From: Actinacidiphila acidipaludis
GTDB taxonomy: Bacteria > Actinomycetota > Actinomycetes > Streptomycetales > Streptomycetaceae
NCBI RefSeq assembly: GCF_019890725.1
Contig: NZ_JAINZZ010000023.1
Location: forward strand, 1-64,000
Reading direction: 5' to 3'
DNA: 64,000 nt
In this document: positions 39,880 through 48,415 of the stretch, piece by piece
Numbering within the stretch: the stretch's first letter is position 1
Layout: every line of letters begins with the position of its first letter
Translations under genes and position numbers: made by a program
The notes under the pieces: model-generated
Database searches by the model: none
What the model was told of the DNA's origin: nothing
The model's input: the letters and a program-made list of their open reading frames with translations, nothing else

Positions 39880-40305
39880 CCGGCCGCCGCGGGCGGCCCC
39901 CCGCCCGGAACCCGGCAGCCCTGGGCCCCGCCCGGCTCCGGCAGCCCTGGGCCCCGGGCCCGCGAGCCCCGCGGCCGGGCAGTACGGCCGCCACCAGGAG
40001 GCCCCGTCGCCGCGCTCCCGGGCCCTCGCCGGCGGTTGGCGCCGTCGTCGGCGGTTGTTGCCCTGTCCGCCGGAGTGACACGGGCCCGCGCGGGGTACAT
40101 CCGCTCCGGGAGCGGAGCGCGTACGCCCGCCTGACCAGCACCGAAGGCACCAGCGACACCACCCGTACCGGCAGCGCCTCCCGCACGTCCCGCACGTCCC
40201 GCCGTCCTCCGCCCGGTCCCGCCGACCGGTCCGCTCGTCGACCCGACCGACCGTCCACCCGTCCGACCGTCCACCCGACCCGAAGCACCGAGGAGCCGAG
40301 AGCAG
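39880..40305. other. Intergenic region with 19-bp repeat
   Basis: These 426 bp lie between the NsdA-like gene and lhgO. A 19-bp sequence CCGGCAGCCCTGGGCCCCG is exactly repeated at 39912-39930 and 39938-39956. Short C-rich repeats (CGCACGTCC, ACCGTCCACCC) lie at 40180-40270. The lhgO promoter must be here, but no clear -35/-10 was seen. Confidence 0.5.
39882..39898 (+). terminator. Hairpin after the NsdA-like gene
   Basis: GGCCGCC-GCG-GGCGGCC, a 7-bp perfect stem with a 3-nt loop, begins 3 bp after the stop codon. Confidence 0.55.
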
Positions 40306-41523
40306 ATGACCACCCCGAGCCGTACGGACGTCCTGGTGGTCGGCGCCGGAATCGTCGGCCTGGCGACGGCGTACGCCCTGCTCCGCGAGGCCCCGCACCT
40401 GTCGGTCACGGTGCTCGACAAGGAGGACGGCCCGGCCCGCCACCAGACCGGGCGCAACAGCGGGGTCATCCACAGCGGCATCTACTACCGGCCCGGCAGC
40501 CTCAAGGCCCGTTACGCGCTGGAGGGTTCGGCCGAGACGCCCAAGTTCTGCGCCGAGCACGGCATCGCGTACGAGGTCACCGGCAAGCTGATCGTCGCCA
40601 CCCGGCAGGACGAGCTGCCGCGGCTGCACGCGTTGATCCAGCGCGGCCGCGAACACGGACTGGCAGTGCGGGAGTTGGGTCCGGCGCAGATCGCCGAACG
40701 GGAGCCGGAGATCGCCGGGCTCGCCGCGATCCACGTCGCGTCCACCGGCATCTGCGACTTCGGCGGCGTCGCCGCGGCGCTCGCCCGCCTGGTGACGGAC
40801 GCGGGCGGCACCGTCCGCTACGGCCGCGAGGTCACCGCGATCGACCGCGACGGCGCCGCCATCACCGTCCGCACCGGGGACGGCACGGCCCTGCGCACCC
40901 GGGTGCTGGTCAACTGCGCGGGCCTGCACAGCGACCGGCTGGCGCGTCTGGCCGGGCACGAGCCGGGCATGCGCATCGTGCCGTTCCGGGGCGAGTTCTA
41001 CGAGCTGGTGCCGCGGCGCCAGGGCCTGGTGCGCGGCCTGGTGTACCCGGTGCCGGACCCCGCGTTCCCCTTCCTCGGCGTGCACCTGACCCGGTCGGTG
41101 CACGGCGGCGTCCACCTCGGGCCGAACGCCGTGCCCGCGCTGGCCCGCGAGGGCTACCGGCGCAGCACGGTCAAGCTCCGCGACATGCTGGACACCGCGG
41201 CCTTCCCCGGCACCTGGCGGATCGCCCGCCGCCACTGGCGTCAGGAGGCCGGCGAGATCCGCCGTTCGCTGTCGAAGCGGGCGTTCACCGCGGACGCCCG
41301 GCGACTGCTGCCCGCACTGCGGCCCGAGGACCTGGTGCCGGCGCCGGCCGGTGTGCGGGCCCAGGCGGTGCTGCCGGACGGCACGCTCGTCGACGACTTC
41401 CTCTTCGGCGGCGAGGGCCCCTTCGTCCACGTGCTGAACGCGCCCTCGCCCGCCGCGACGGCCGCGCTGCCGATCGGCCGGGAGGTCGCCGCCCGGGCGC
41501 TGGAGGCGCTGGGCACGACGTGA
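40306..41523 (+). CDS. lhgO: L-2-hydroxyglutarate oxidase
   Basis: A 405-aa FAD-dependent oxidase of the DAO family. The dinucleotide site V-L-V-V-G-A-G-I-V-G-L-A-T-A is at residues ~10-25. The family signature R-H-Q-T-G-R-N-S-G-V-I-H-S-G-I-Y-Y appears at about 45-62, followed by PGSLKARYALEG. Later motifs include VNCAGLHSDRLARLAG and G-P-N-A-V-P-A-L-A-R-E-G-Y. The C-terminus returns to the FAD fold (LPDGTLVDDFLFGGEGP). It oxidises L-2-hydroxyglutarate to 2-oxoglutarate, a metabolite-repair step, using the quinone pool or oxygen. A GAGGAG ribosome site precedes the ATG. Confidence 0.92.
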   Translation: MTTPSRTDVLVVGAGIVGLATAYALLREAPHLSVTVLDKEDGPARHQTGRNSGVIHSGIYYRPGSLKARYALEGSAETPKFCAEHGIAYEVTGKLIVATRQDELPRLHALIQRGREHGLAVRELGPAQIAEREPEIAGLAAIHVASTGICDFGGVAAALARLVTDAGGTVRYGREVTAIDRDGAAITVRTGDGTALRTRVLVNCAGLHSDRLARLAGHEPGMRIVPFRGEFYELVPRRQGLVRGLVYPVPDPAFPFLGVHLTRSVHGGVHLGPNAVPALAREGYRRSTVKLRDMLDTAAFPGTWRIARRHWRQEAGEIRRSLSKRAFTADARRLLPALRPEDLVPAPAGVRAQAVLPDGTLVDDFLFGGEGPFVHVLNAPSPAATAALPIGREVAARALEALGTT

Positions 41524-41661
41524 ACGGGTACGGGGGGCGGCCCGGCCGACCGGACGGAGCTCACCGGTCTCGGGCGGAATCCGTCGCCCCCGGGCCGCTC
41601 CCGGGGTGTGATCGGCGCCGCACCGGGCCGGGCGGCGGGTCCCCGTAGAATCGAGGGCACT

Positions 41662-42495
41662 GTGTCCACGTCATCCACCGCCCCCCGCACCGCCCCCGCG
41701 CGCCCCGACGCCCCGGCCGCGCCCGTCCCCGCCGCAGCCGCCGCCGTGAAGTTCCCGGCGGGCCCGGCCCCCGATCCGGCCGGGTCCCGTACCGAGCACC
41801 GCATCCGTTCGTTCCACGCGCGGCGCGGGCGGATCACGCAGGCCCAGGCGGCGGCGATCGACCGGCACTGGGCGCGGTGGGGCGTGGAGCTGGACGGCTC
41901 CCCGCTGGACCTCGCCGCGCTCTTCGGTGACCCCGGGCTGCCGGTCGTCCTGGAGATCGGCTTCGGCATGGGCGACGCGACCGCGCGGATGGCCGCGGCC
42001 GACCCGTCGACCGGCATCCTCGCGGTGGACGTGCACACGCCCGGCCAGGGCAACCTGCTGATGCTGGCGGAACGCGACGGCCTGACGAACGTGCGGGTCG
42101 CCAACGGTGACGCGATCGTGCTGCTGCGCGACATGCTGCCGCCGGCCTCGCTGGCGGGCCTGCGCGTGTACTTCCCCGATCCGTGGCCCAAGGCCAAGCA
42201 CCACAAGCGCCGGCTGATCCAGCCGTCGTTCCTCGACCTGGTCGTGCCGCTGCTGCGGCCCGGCGCGGTCGTGCACCTCGCGACGGACTGGGAGCCGTAC
42301 GCCGAGCAGATGCTGGAGGTGCTGGAGGCGGCGCCCGGTCTGGCCAACCGGTACCCGGCGGCGGGAAGCGCCGGAGCGGCCCTGGGCGAGGGCGGGTTCG
42401 CGCCGCGGCCGGACTTCCGGCCGATGACGAAGTTCGAGCGCCAGGGCCTGGAGAAGGGCCACGTGGTGCGCGACCTGCTGTTCACGCGGGTCTGA
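41662..42495 (+). CDS. trmB: tRNA (guanine-N7-)-methyltransferase
   Basis: A 277-aa protein from a GTG at 41662 with GAGGG upstream, including a ~45-residue Ala/Pro-rich extension typical of Streptomyces homologues. The class I methyltransferase motif I is V-V-L-E-I-G-F-G-M-G-D-A-T. The family signatures R-V-Y-F-P-D-P-W-P-K-A-K-H-H-K-R-R-L and A-T-D-W-E-P-Y-A are present, and it ends with T-K-F-E-R-Q-G. It methylates G46 of tRNAs using S-adenosylmethionine. Confidence 0.95.
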   Translation: MSTSSTAPRTAPARPDAPAAPVPAAAAAVKFPAGPAPDPAGSRTEHRIRSFHARRGRITQAQAAAIDRHWARWGVELDGSPLDLAALFGDPGLPVVLEIGFGMGDATARMAAADPSTGILAVDVHTPGQGNLLMLAERDGLTNVRVANGDAIVLLRDMLPPASLAGLRVYFPDPWPKAKHHKRRLIQPSFLDLVVPLLRPGAVVHLATDWEPYAEQMLEVLEAAPGLANRYPAAGSAGAALGEGGFAPRPDFRPMTKFERQGLEKGHVVRDLLFTRV

Positions 42496-42555
42496 GCACC
42501 GGCCGCCGGCGGCAACACCCTCGCGCGGCGGCCCCGTCACCCGTACTGTCGACGG

Positions 42556-44082
42556 GTGTCAACGTATCCGTCCCCGGTCCCCTCCCCTTCCGACCCCGAG
42601 CCGTCACCACCCGCTTCCGCGCCCTACGCCGCTCCCTCGTCCGTGCCCCCGTCCGCGCCGCCTGCGGCCGTGCCGGCGTCCGTGCCCGGGCAACCGCAGG
42701 TGGTCCAGGCCCCGGTGTCCGTCGCGGAAGTGCCGGCGCCCGCGCCGGGCACCTGGAAGTACGCCCCGCGGCGGTCGTTCTGGGAGAGCAAAGGGGTGCG
42801 TACCGGGGCGCTGTTCACGGTGCTCGCCGTGTGCGGCGTGGTCATCCTCGCGCTGGTGCGGCACCACATAGGCACCGAGCCGTTCCTGGTCGGGCTGGCC
42901 CTGGCGATCCTGCCGGTGCCGCTGCTGCTGTGGGTGTTCCTGTGGCTGGACCACGTGGCGCCCAGCCCGTGGCAGAACGTCGTCTTCGCCTTCTCGTGGG
43001 GTTCGTGCGCGGCGACGCTGGTCGCGCTGTTCGCCAACGAGTACGGCGCGAAGCTGCTCGCGACGACGTTCTCCGGCACGCCCACGCAGAGCGACCACTG
43101 GGGGGCCACGTTCGTGGCGCCGCTGGTGGAGGAGACCGCGAAGGGCACCGCGATCCTGCTGCTCTTCCTGGCGCGGCGGCGGCAGTTCGAGTCGGTGCTG
43201 GACGGCATCGTGGTCGCGGGCCTGACCGCGACGGGCTTCGCGTTCACCGAGAACATCCTGTACATCGGCACGGCGTTCAGCGAGGACAAGGCCCTGGGCT
43301 CGCACGGCATCGGGACGACGACGGTCGCGACGTTCATCGTGCGCGTGCTGATGACGCCGTTCGCGCACCCGCTGTTCACGTCGATGACGGGGATCGGGTT
43401 CGCGCTCGCGGCGGTGCTGCGCCCCGGCCGGCGGTGGCGGTGGCGCTGGCTGCCCCCGGTGGTCGGCTGGCTGCTGGCGATGGGCCTGCACGGCACGTGG
43501 AACGGCTCGTCGATGACCTCGCCGGTGACGTTCCTGACGTTGTACGTGGCCGTGATGATCCCGGCGTTCGGCATGCTGGTGTGGCTGGCGTTCTGGGCGC
43601 GGTCGAACGAACTGCGGACCGTGCGGAGGCATCTGGTGGCCTACGCCTCGGCGGGCTGGCTGACGCCGGCCGAGCCCGGGGCGCTGGGCTCGATGGCTAT
43701 CCGGGCGGAGGCGCGGAGGGTCGCGCGGCGGTTCCAGGGCGAGGTGGCGGCACGGGCGGTGCGGGAGTACGCGGCGTTCGCCACGCATCTGGCGTTCCTG
43801 CGCGGGGCCGCGACGCGCGGCGCCCCCGCCCCCGACTACGCGGCCCGCGAGGCCGAGTTGCTCCACCACCTGTGGCAGCGCAAGGCCTACGCCCAGCCGG
43901 CCCTGCAGTACGCGGTCGACCCGCCGCCGCGGTGGGCCCCCGCTCCCTGGCACCAGCCCGCCCCCCGCCCCGGCCTGCTCACCTACCACCAGCCCGCCCG
44001 CCCCACGCCCTTCCCGCATCCGGCCCCGCCCTCGGACCCCTCGCCGCCCCGCGACCCGTACGCGCCGCCGAAGCATCTGTAG
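42556..44082 (+). CDS. PrsW family intramembrane metalloprotease
   Basis: A 508-aa protein starting at a GTG. A Pro/Ser-rich N-terminus (~65 residues) precedes about eight membrane helices. PrsW motifs are present: E-E-T-A-K-G (about residue 196), F-T-E-N-I-L-Y, F-A-H-P-L-F-T-S, and L-H-G-T-W-N-G. The Glu and His residues would coordinate zinc inside the membrane. The last ~150 residues are cytoplasmic and end in a Pro-rich tail. In Bacillus PrsW cuts an anti-sigma factor, but the Streptomyces substrate is unknown. It lies directly after trmB in the same orientation. Confidence 0.9.
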   Translation: MSTYPSPVPSPSDPEPSPPASAPYAAPSSVPPSAPPAAVPASVPGQPQVVQAPVSVAEVPAPAPGTWKYAPRRSFWESKGVRTGALFTVLAVCGVVILALVRHHIGTEPFLVGLALAILPVPLLLWVFLWLDHVAPSPWQNVVFAFSWGSCAATLVALFANEYGAKLLATTFSGTPTQSDHWGATFVAPLVEETAKGTAILLLFLARRRQFESVLDGIVVAGLTATGFAFTENILYIGTAFSEDKALGSHGIGTTTVATFIVRVLMTPFAHPLFTSMTGIGFALAAVLRPGRRWRWRWLPPVVGWLLAMGLHGTWNGSSMTSPVTFLTLYVAVMIPAFGMLVWLAFWARSNELRTVRRHLVAYASAGWLTPAEPGALGSMAIRAEARRVARRFQGEVAARAVREYAAFATHLAFLRGAATRGAPAPDYAAREAELLHHLWQRKAYAQPALQYAVDPPPRWAPAPWHQPAPRPGLLTYHQPARPTPFPHPAPPSDPSPPRDPYAPPKHL

Positions 44083-44094
44083 GAAACTGGACGC

Positions 44095-44664
44095 ATGGAC
44101 TACGCGCGCATGCGGGCGGTGGCCGAAGAGCTGTCCAAGCACACGCCGGACTACTTCCGTGGGTACGAGATCAGGATCGACGGCATCATCATGATGGTGC
44201 CGCCGTCGCGGCCTCATGAGCGCACCGCTCTCCGCATCCGCCAACAGCTCGACCACCAGTTGCCCGCGCAGCTCGTGGCGCACACCGGCGGCGAGGTCGA
44301 GGATGCCTCCATCGGCAGGCTGCGCCGCCCGGACGTGATCGTGGTTCCTGACGCGGCCTTCGAAGAGGACACGATGGAGCCGTTCCATCCTGAGGATGTC
44401 GTCCTCGTTGTCGAGATCGTGTCGCCGTCGAACGACACGTCCGACTACGTCGAGAAGGTCCGCGACTACGCGGCGATGGGCATCGGGCTTTACCTGCTGG
44501 TCGACCCGCGCAAGGGGACGCTGACGGTCTTCACCGACCCCGGCGGGTCCCCGGACGGCCCGCGCTACCACGGGCAGCACGACTACGCCTTCGGCGACGA
44601 CGTGGCGGTCGGGCCGTGGACCCTGTCGACCAGCGGGCTGCGGCCGTACCCCGCGGCGCGCTGA
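44095..44664 (+). CDS. Uma2 family endonuclease-like protein
   Basis: A 189-aa protein of the DUF820/Uma2 group, a restriction-endonuclease-like fold very common in Streptomyces. Fold residues are visible: L-R-R-P-D-V-I-V-V-P-D (metal-binding Asp), L-V-V-E-I-V-S-P-S-N, and E-K-V-R-D-Y with Y-L-L-V-D-P. The physiological target is unknown. The start is 12 bp after the PrsW stop, and it converges with the next gene with only 12 bp between stops. Confidence 0.9.
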   Translation: MDYARMRAVAEELSKHTPDYFRGYEIRIDGIIMMVPPSRPHERTALRIRQQLDHQLPAQLVAHTGGEVEDASIGRLRRPDVIVVPDAAFEEDTMEPFHPEDVVLVVEIVSPSNDTSDYVEKVRDYAAMGIGLYLLVDPRKGTLTVFTDPGGSPDGPRYHGQHDYAFGDDVAVGPWTLSTSGLRPYPAAR

Positions 44665-44676
44665 GCGCTCCCCGCG

Positions 44677-45414
44677 TCAGGCGGAGAGGCGGCGGCCCAG
44701 GAGGGGGAGGAGGCGGTCGGTGAGGAGGCGCTGGGCCGGTTCGGTGGAGCGCCAGAGCAGGCGGTGGCGGGCGCCCGTGGTCAGGTCGAGGGTGAAACTG
44801 GTGGTGGTCAGGCCGCGGCGGAACGAGGCGCGGGCTATGGCGGACACCGGTATCACGCGGTTCGTGGGGTGGGCCGCCAGGAGTTCGGCGGGGGCGTAAC
44901 ACAGGGGGCGGCCGGCCTTCCTGGCCGACGTGCCCGCCTCGTAGGACTGCAGCAGCGTCGTGGCCAGGCCGCTGCGGATGCGGACCAGGCTGTCGGCGGT
45001 GATCCACAGTGTGCCGTGGATCCAGTCGGACCATCCCGTGGTGCAGGTGCGCGCCACCAACTGGGCGGGCTGGAGCCGCACTCCGGGGGCGCGGGCCACG
45101 GTGTGGTCCAGCAGCGTCTCCCAGTCGTCCAGCGACCGCAGGTGGCGGCCGCGTTCCCACCACTGCTCCGTGACGGAGGCGAACCCGGCGCGGGCCCTGC
45201 CCGCGGTGTCGACGGTGACGAACGCGGAGACCGTCCACCCCGGCTTGAACGTCTCGACCATGATGCGGCGCGGCACGGCCGGGGCCTCCTGCGACCACTG
45301 ACCGTCCGCGTTCTGCCAGTCGACCGGGCCGACCGTCAGCCCCGCGTCGAGCCACCGCGTACGGTGCGCCGCCAGCCGCACCGCCGCCGCCCCCAGGTCG
45401 ATCCGTTCACGCAC
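44677..45414 (-). CDS. Hypothetical protein
   Basis: About 245 aa. I chose the GTG at 45414 with GAGGG upstream. A GTG at 45450 without a ribosome site would add 12 residues. The sequence is beta-rich with several Trp residues (WTVSAFVTVDTAGRARAGFA, SVTEQWWERGRHLRSLDDW, LHRLLWRSTEPAQRLL). No catalytic motif was seen. It may hold two PH-like or nuclear-transport-like halves, but this is only an impression from strand pattern. Confidence 0.6.
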   Translation of the reverse strand: MRERIDLGAAAVRLAAHRTRWLDAGLTVGPVDWQNADGQWSQEAPAVPRRIMVETFKPGWTVSAFVTVDTAGRARAGFASVTEQWWERGRHLRSLDDWETLLDHTVARAPGVRLQPAQLVARTCTTGWSDWIHGTLWITADSLVRIRSGLATTLLQSYEAGTSARKAGRPLCYAPAELLAAHPTNRVIPVSAIARASFRRGLTTTSFTLDLTTGARHRLLWRSTEPAQRLLTDRLLPLLGRRLSA

Positions 45415-45516
45415 CGCCCTCGGACCCCCTGTCGTCGGCCATGCCCTCACCGTACGTCGCGGCGGCGGCGTGCAGGAGGCGGCCGGCGGCCCGGGATGCC
45501 CGGTGCGCGGGATCGT

Positions 45517-46065
45517 TCACGCCCGGGGCAGGGTGACGTCGGGCCAGGACATGCGGAGTTTGACGGGGGTGCCGTGCAGGCGGGCGGGGTCGCCGCCGGG
45601 CGCCCCGACCGGGGCGGTCCCGGCGCAGGTGCCGCCGATCGCCCGGTAGAAGTGCTGGGCGGAGGTGTTCTGTTCGAGCACCCACAGGTACATCGCGGGC
45701 CGCCGGGCCCGCTCGGCGACCACCTCGACGGCACGGCCCATCAGCGTCCTGCCGATGCCCGCCCGGCGGTGGGTGTGCGCGACGTGCAGGTTGTCGACCA
45801 GGCTGCCCCAGCGCTCGTCGTCGTCCAGGACCACGTGCACGAAGCCGGCGAGGGCGCCGTCGTCCTCGGCGACGACGGTGACCGCGGCCGGGCCCGGGGC
45901 CGCCAGCCGGCCGCCCCACACGGCCTCGCGGTCGGCGACCACGTCACCGTCCAGGAACGCGTCGGAGTACGCGCCGCGGTAGTGACGCCGCCAGCTGTCC
46001 GCGTGCAGCCGGGCCACCGCGGCCGCGTCCCGTTCGCCGGCCGCCCGCAGACGTACCGGTGTCAT
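45517..46065 (-). CDS. GNAT family N-acetyltransferase
   Basis: A 182-aa protein whose ATG overlaps the stop of the FMN-reductase gene (ATGA at 46062-46065). GNAT motifs are in order: an N-terminal RLRAAGERDAAAVARLHADS, motif A with V-D-N-L-H-V-A-H-T-H-R-R-A-G-I-G-R-T-L-M, and motif B with Y-L-W-V-L-E-Q-N-T-S-A-Q-H-F-Y. It transfers acetyl from acetyl-CoA to an unknown amine. Coupling to an FMN reductase is notable because the same two domains are fused in the protein at 47218. Confidence 0.88.
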   Translation of the reverse strand: MTPVRLRAAGERDAAAVARLHADSWRRHYRGAYSDAFLDGDVVADREAVWGGRLAAPGPAAVTVVAEDDGALAGFVHVVLDDDERWGSLVDNLHVAHTHRRAGIGRTLMGRAVEVVAERARRPAMYLWVLEQNTSAQHFYRAIGGTCAGTAPVGAPGGDPARLHGTPVKLRMSWPDVTLPRA

Positions 46066-46604
46066 GCCGCGGCCAGCAGGCTCCGCACCGCGGCGGCCAT
46101 CGCGTCCCGCACGGCGGGGTCGGTGACCAGGCCGGTCGCCGGGTCGATCACGGACCGCGGCACGGGGATGTCCGCGCAGCCCTCGTCCACCACGCGGGCG
46201 TCGGTGTACGTCAGGACCGTGCGCAGGGCATGGTGCGCGCCGGCCGCACCCGTGGGGGCGGACGAGACGTTGATCCAGCCGGAGGGCTTCCCGCTGGTCT
46301 CCGAGCCGCCCACCGTCCAGTCGAGCAGGTTCTTGAACGAGCCGGGCAGGTTCCCGGCGTACTCGGGCGTGCAGAAGAGCAGCGCGTCGGCCTCGGCGAT
46401 CAGGCCCCGCAGCCGGGCGACTTCGCCGGGCAGCGGGTCGTGGTCGTCGTCCGGGTTGAAGTGCGGGAGCTGCGCCAGCCCTTGGTAGAGGACCGGCCGG
46501 ATCTCCTCCCCCAGCACGTCGGCGACGGTGTTCAGCGCGGCGGAGTTGGTGGAACCGGCACGGGTGCTGCCGCTGATCATCAGGACGGTGGGGATACGGG
46601 TCAC
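46062..46604 (-). CDS. NADPH-dependent FMN reductase
   Basis: A 180-aa flavodoxin-fold protein. The phosphate loop is I-S-G-S-T-R-A-G-S-T-N at residues ~10-20. The FMN-ring motif is F-C-T-P-E-Y-A-G-N-L-P-G-S-F-K-N-L-L-D-W, the standard PEYxxxxPxxxKNxxD pattern. It supplies reduced flavin or reduces quinones or azo compounds. It is coupled to the acetyltransferase gene downstream. Confidence 0.9.
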   Translation of the reverse strand: MTRIPTVLMISGSTRAGSTNSAALNTVADVLGEEIRPVLYQGLAQLPHFNPDDDHDPLPGEVARLRGLIAEADALLFCTPEYAGNLPGSFKNLLDWTVGGSETSGKPSGWINVSSAPTGAAGAHHALRTVLTYTDARVVDEGCADIPVPRSVIDPATGLVTDPAVRDAMAAAVRSLLAAA

Positions 46605-46713
46605 GCCCCGATGCTACGGGGCCGCCCGGCGCGGACGGGGGCGGCTCCGCCGAACTGCCTCTGTCCGCAGGGGGGTTCAGGGTCATGTGGCGACCGGGCG
46701 GCGGCCGCGGGCG

Positions 46714-47187
46714 TCACCGGACGTCGCGGCCCAGCACCTTGCCCGCGATGGTCTCCAGCGCGGCCAGGTCCTCCGGCGTCAGGCGGTCGACGAAGTGGTG
46801 GCGTACGGAGGCGAGATGGGCGGGCGCGGCGTCGCTCAGGGCGTCGAGTCCCTGCTGGGTGAGGACGAGCAGGCAGCCGCGGCCGTCGTCCGGGTCCGGC
46901 GCGCGCCGGATGAGGCCGCGCGCTTCCATCCGTGTGGCGTGGCGGGACAGCCGGCTGCGTGACCAGGCCATCTTCGCCGCCTGCTCGTGCAGGGTGCTGG
47001 TGCGTCCGGGGCGTTCCGACAGCGTGCTCAGCACCTCGTAGTCCGGCTCGGAGAGCCCCACCGCCGCCAGGTCGTGCGCCGTGCCGGCCTGGACGGCGGT
47101 CACCATGCGCCGGAACGCGCGCCACGCGCGCTCCTCCTCGGGGTTCAGCCAGCGCGGGGCGCCGGCCCCCGACGATGTCGTTGACAT
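46714..47187 (-). CDS. MarR family regulator
   Basis: A 157-aa winged-helix protein: VGLSEPDYEVLSTLSERPGR, LHEQAAKMAWSRSRLSRHAT, RMEARGLIRRAPDPDDGRGC, the full MarR core with the D-x-R wing. There is no ribosome site before the ATG. A -10-like TAGATT ends 6 nt upstream, so the mRNA is probably leaderless. It diverges from the FMN-reductase/GNAT fusion gene, and TAACC/GGTTA half-sites between them are its likely operator. Confidence 0.9.
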   Translation of the reverse strand: MSTTSSGAGAPRWLNPEEERAWRAFRRMVTAVQAGTAHDLAAVGLSEPDYEVLSTLSERPGRTSTLHEQAAKMAWSRSRLSRHATRMEARGLIRRAPDPDDGRGCLLVLTQQGLDALSDAAPAHLASVRHHFVDRLTPEDLAALETIAGKVLGRDVR

Positions 47188-47224
47188 GTAACCAATCTAG
47201 CGGTTATTTTCGTTTCCATGTCAA
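47181..47224. promoter_or_regulatory. Overlapping divergent leaderless promoters with MarR operator
   Basis: Rightward: TTGACA (47181-47186), an 18-bp spacer, TATTTT (47205-47210), with initiation expected at the ATG (47218). Leftward: TTGACA on the minus strand (47224-47219), a 19-bp spacer, TAGATT (47199-47194), with initiation at the ATG (47187). Each -35 lies inside the first codons of the opposite gene. TAACC-n8-GGTTA (47189-47206) sits between them as a MarR site. Confidence 0.75.
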
Positions 47225-48336
47225 CGACACCGTCCGCAGCACCGCTCCGCGTCCTCGTCCTGGTGTGCGGCACCCGCCCCGGCGCCCTGGGCCCCGCGAT
47301 CGGGGCGTGGCTGACCGGAACGCTCGCACCCCGCGCGGCCGAACTCGGCGTCGAGCTCGTGCCGGTCTCCCTCGGCGACCTCCGCCTGCCCTTCCTCGAC
47401 GAGGAGGAGCACCCGGCCACCGGCCGCTACGCGCACGAGCACACCCGGCGCTGGAGCGAGCTCGCGGACGGCGCGGACGGCTTCGTCGTGGTCACACCGG
47501 AGTACAACTACGGGATGCCGGCGACCCTGAAGAACGCCCTGGACTACCTCAGCGCCGAATGGGCGTGGAAGCCGATGGGCTTCGTCAGCTACGGCCACAC
47601 CTCCGCCGGTACGCGCGCGGTCCAGCACGCCAAGCAGGTGGCGACCACCCTGCGGCTGGTGCCGCTGGGCGCGACGGTCGCGATGCGCATCGGCGACGCG
47701 ACCGAGCACGGGAAGGTCCGTCCGGACGCCCGGCTGGAGGCGGCGGCCGTCGGCGTCCTGGACGAACTGGTCCGCGTCTCCCAGGCGCTGCGGCCGATGC
47801 GCGAGGCGGCCCGGGCCGAAGCCCTGCCCGGCCCGCTGCCCGGGTCCTACACGCGGCCGCTGACACCCGCGGACGCGGCCGAGGTCACCGTGCTGCAGCG
47901 CGCCTGCTGGGTTGAGGAGGCCCTGATCAACGACACCCTGGCGATCCCGGCCCTGCACGAGTCACCGGCGGACGTCCGCGCCTGGCTCGCGGAGTGGCAC
48001 ACGACGGGACTGTGGCGGGACGGCCGCCTGCTCGGCCTGGTGCGGGTGCGCCGCGTCGGCGCCGCATGGCACGTCGGCCGCCTCGGCGTGGTGCCGGACC
48101 TGCGGGGCCTCGGCGTCGGGCGGTGGCTGCTGCGGGCGGCGGAGGCCGCCGCCCCGCCGGAGTGCGAGCAGGTCGTGCTCTTCGCCGGCGCGCGCAGCCA
48201 CCACAACATCGCGTTCTACCAGCGGCAGGGGTACCGGCTGGAGCCGTCCGACGCGAACGACGGCACCGTGCGGCTCGCCAAGCCGACCGCCGCCGAGGGC
48301 GCGGCTACGACGCCCACCCTCGACGCGATCTGCTGA
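47218..48336 (+). CDS. FMN reductase-GNAT fusion protein
   Basis: A 372-aa two-domain protein. Residues 1-200 are a flavodoxin-like NADPH-dependent FMN reductase (LVLVCGTRPGALGPAIGAWL, V-V-T-P-E-Y-N-Y-G-M-P-A-T-L-K-N-A-L-D). Residues ~215-365 are a GNAT acetyltransferase (YTRPLTPADAAEVTVLQRAC, G-R-L-G-V-V-P-D-L-R-G-L-G-V-G-R-W-L-L, N-I-A-F-Y-Q-R-Q-G-Y). There is no ribosome site, and promoter spacing predicts a leaderless mRNA. It is controlled by the divergent MarR gene. The same domain pair occurs as two coupled genes at 45.5-46.6 kb. Confidence 0.9.
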   Translation: MSTTPSAAPLRVLVLVCGTRPGALGPAIGAWLTGTLAPRAAELGVELVPVSLGDLRLPFLDEEEHPATGRYAHEHTRRWSELADGADGFVVVTPEYNYGMPATLKNALDYLSAEWAWKPMGFVSYGHTSAGTRAVQHAKQVATTLRLVPLGATVAMRIGDATEHGKVRPDARLEAAAVGVLDELVRVSQALRPMREAARAEALPGPLPGSYTRPLTPADAAEVTVLQRACWVEEALINDTLAIPALHESPADVRAWLAEWHTTGLWRDGRLLGLVRVRRVGAAWHVGRLGVVPDLRGLGVGRWLLRAAEAAAPPECEQVVLFAGARSHHNIAFYQRQGYRLEPSDANDGTVRLAKPTAAEGAATTPTLDAIC

Positions 48337-48415
48337 GCGGCGCGATCTGCTGAACGGCGCGATCCCCCGAGGTGCCGGCGTCGGCCCGCATGCGCCGCCC
48401 GTCGAAGGGCACCCG

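Noticed and set aside
38257..41430. 1057-codon minus-strand frame
   Set aside because: Antisense to the NsdA-like gene and lhgO, both with clear family motifs.
45407..45919. Alternative 170-codon frame over the acetyltransferase gene
   Set aside because: The GNAT motifs are in the other frame; this one is an Arg/Gly/Pro shadow.
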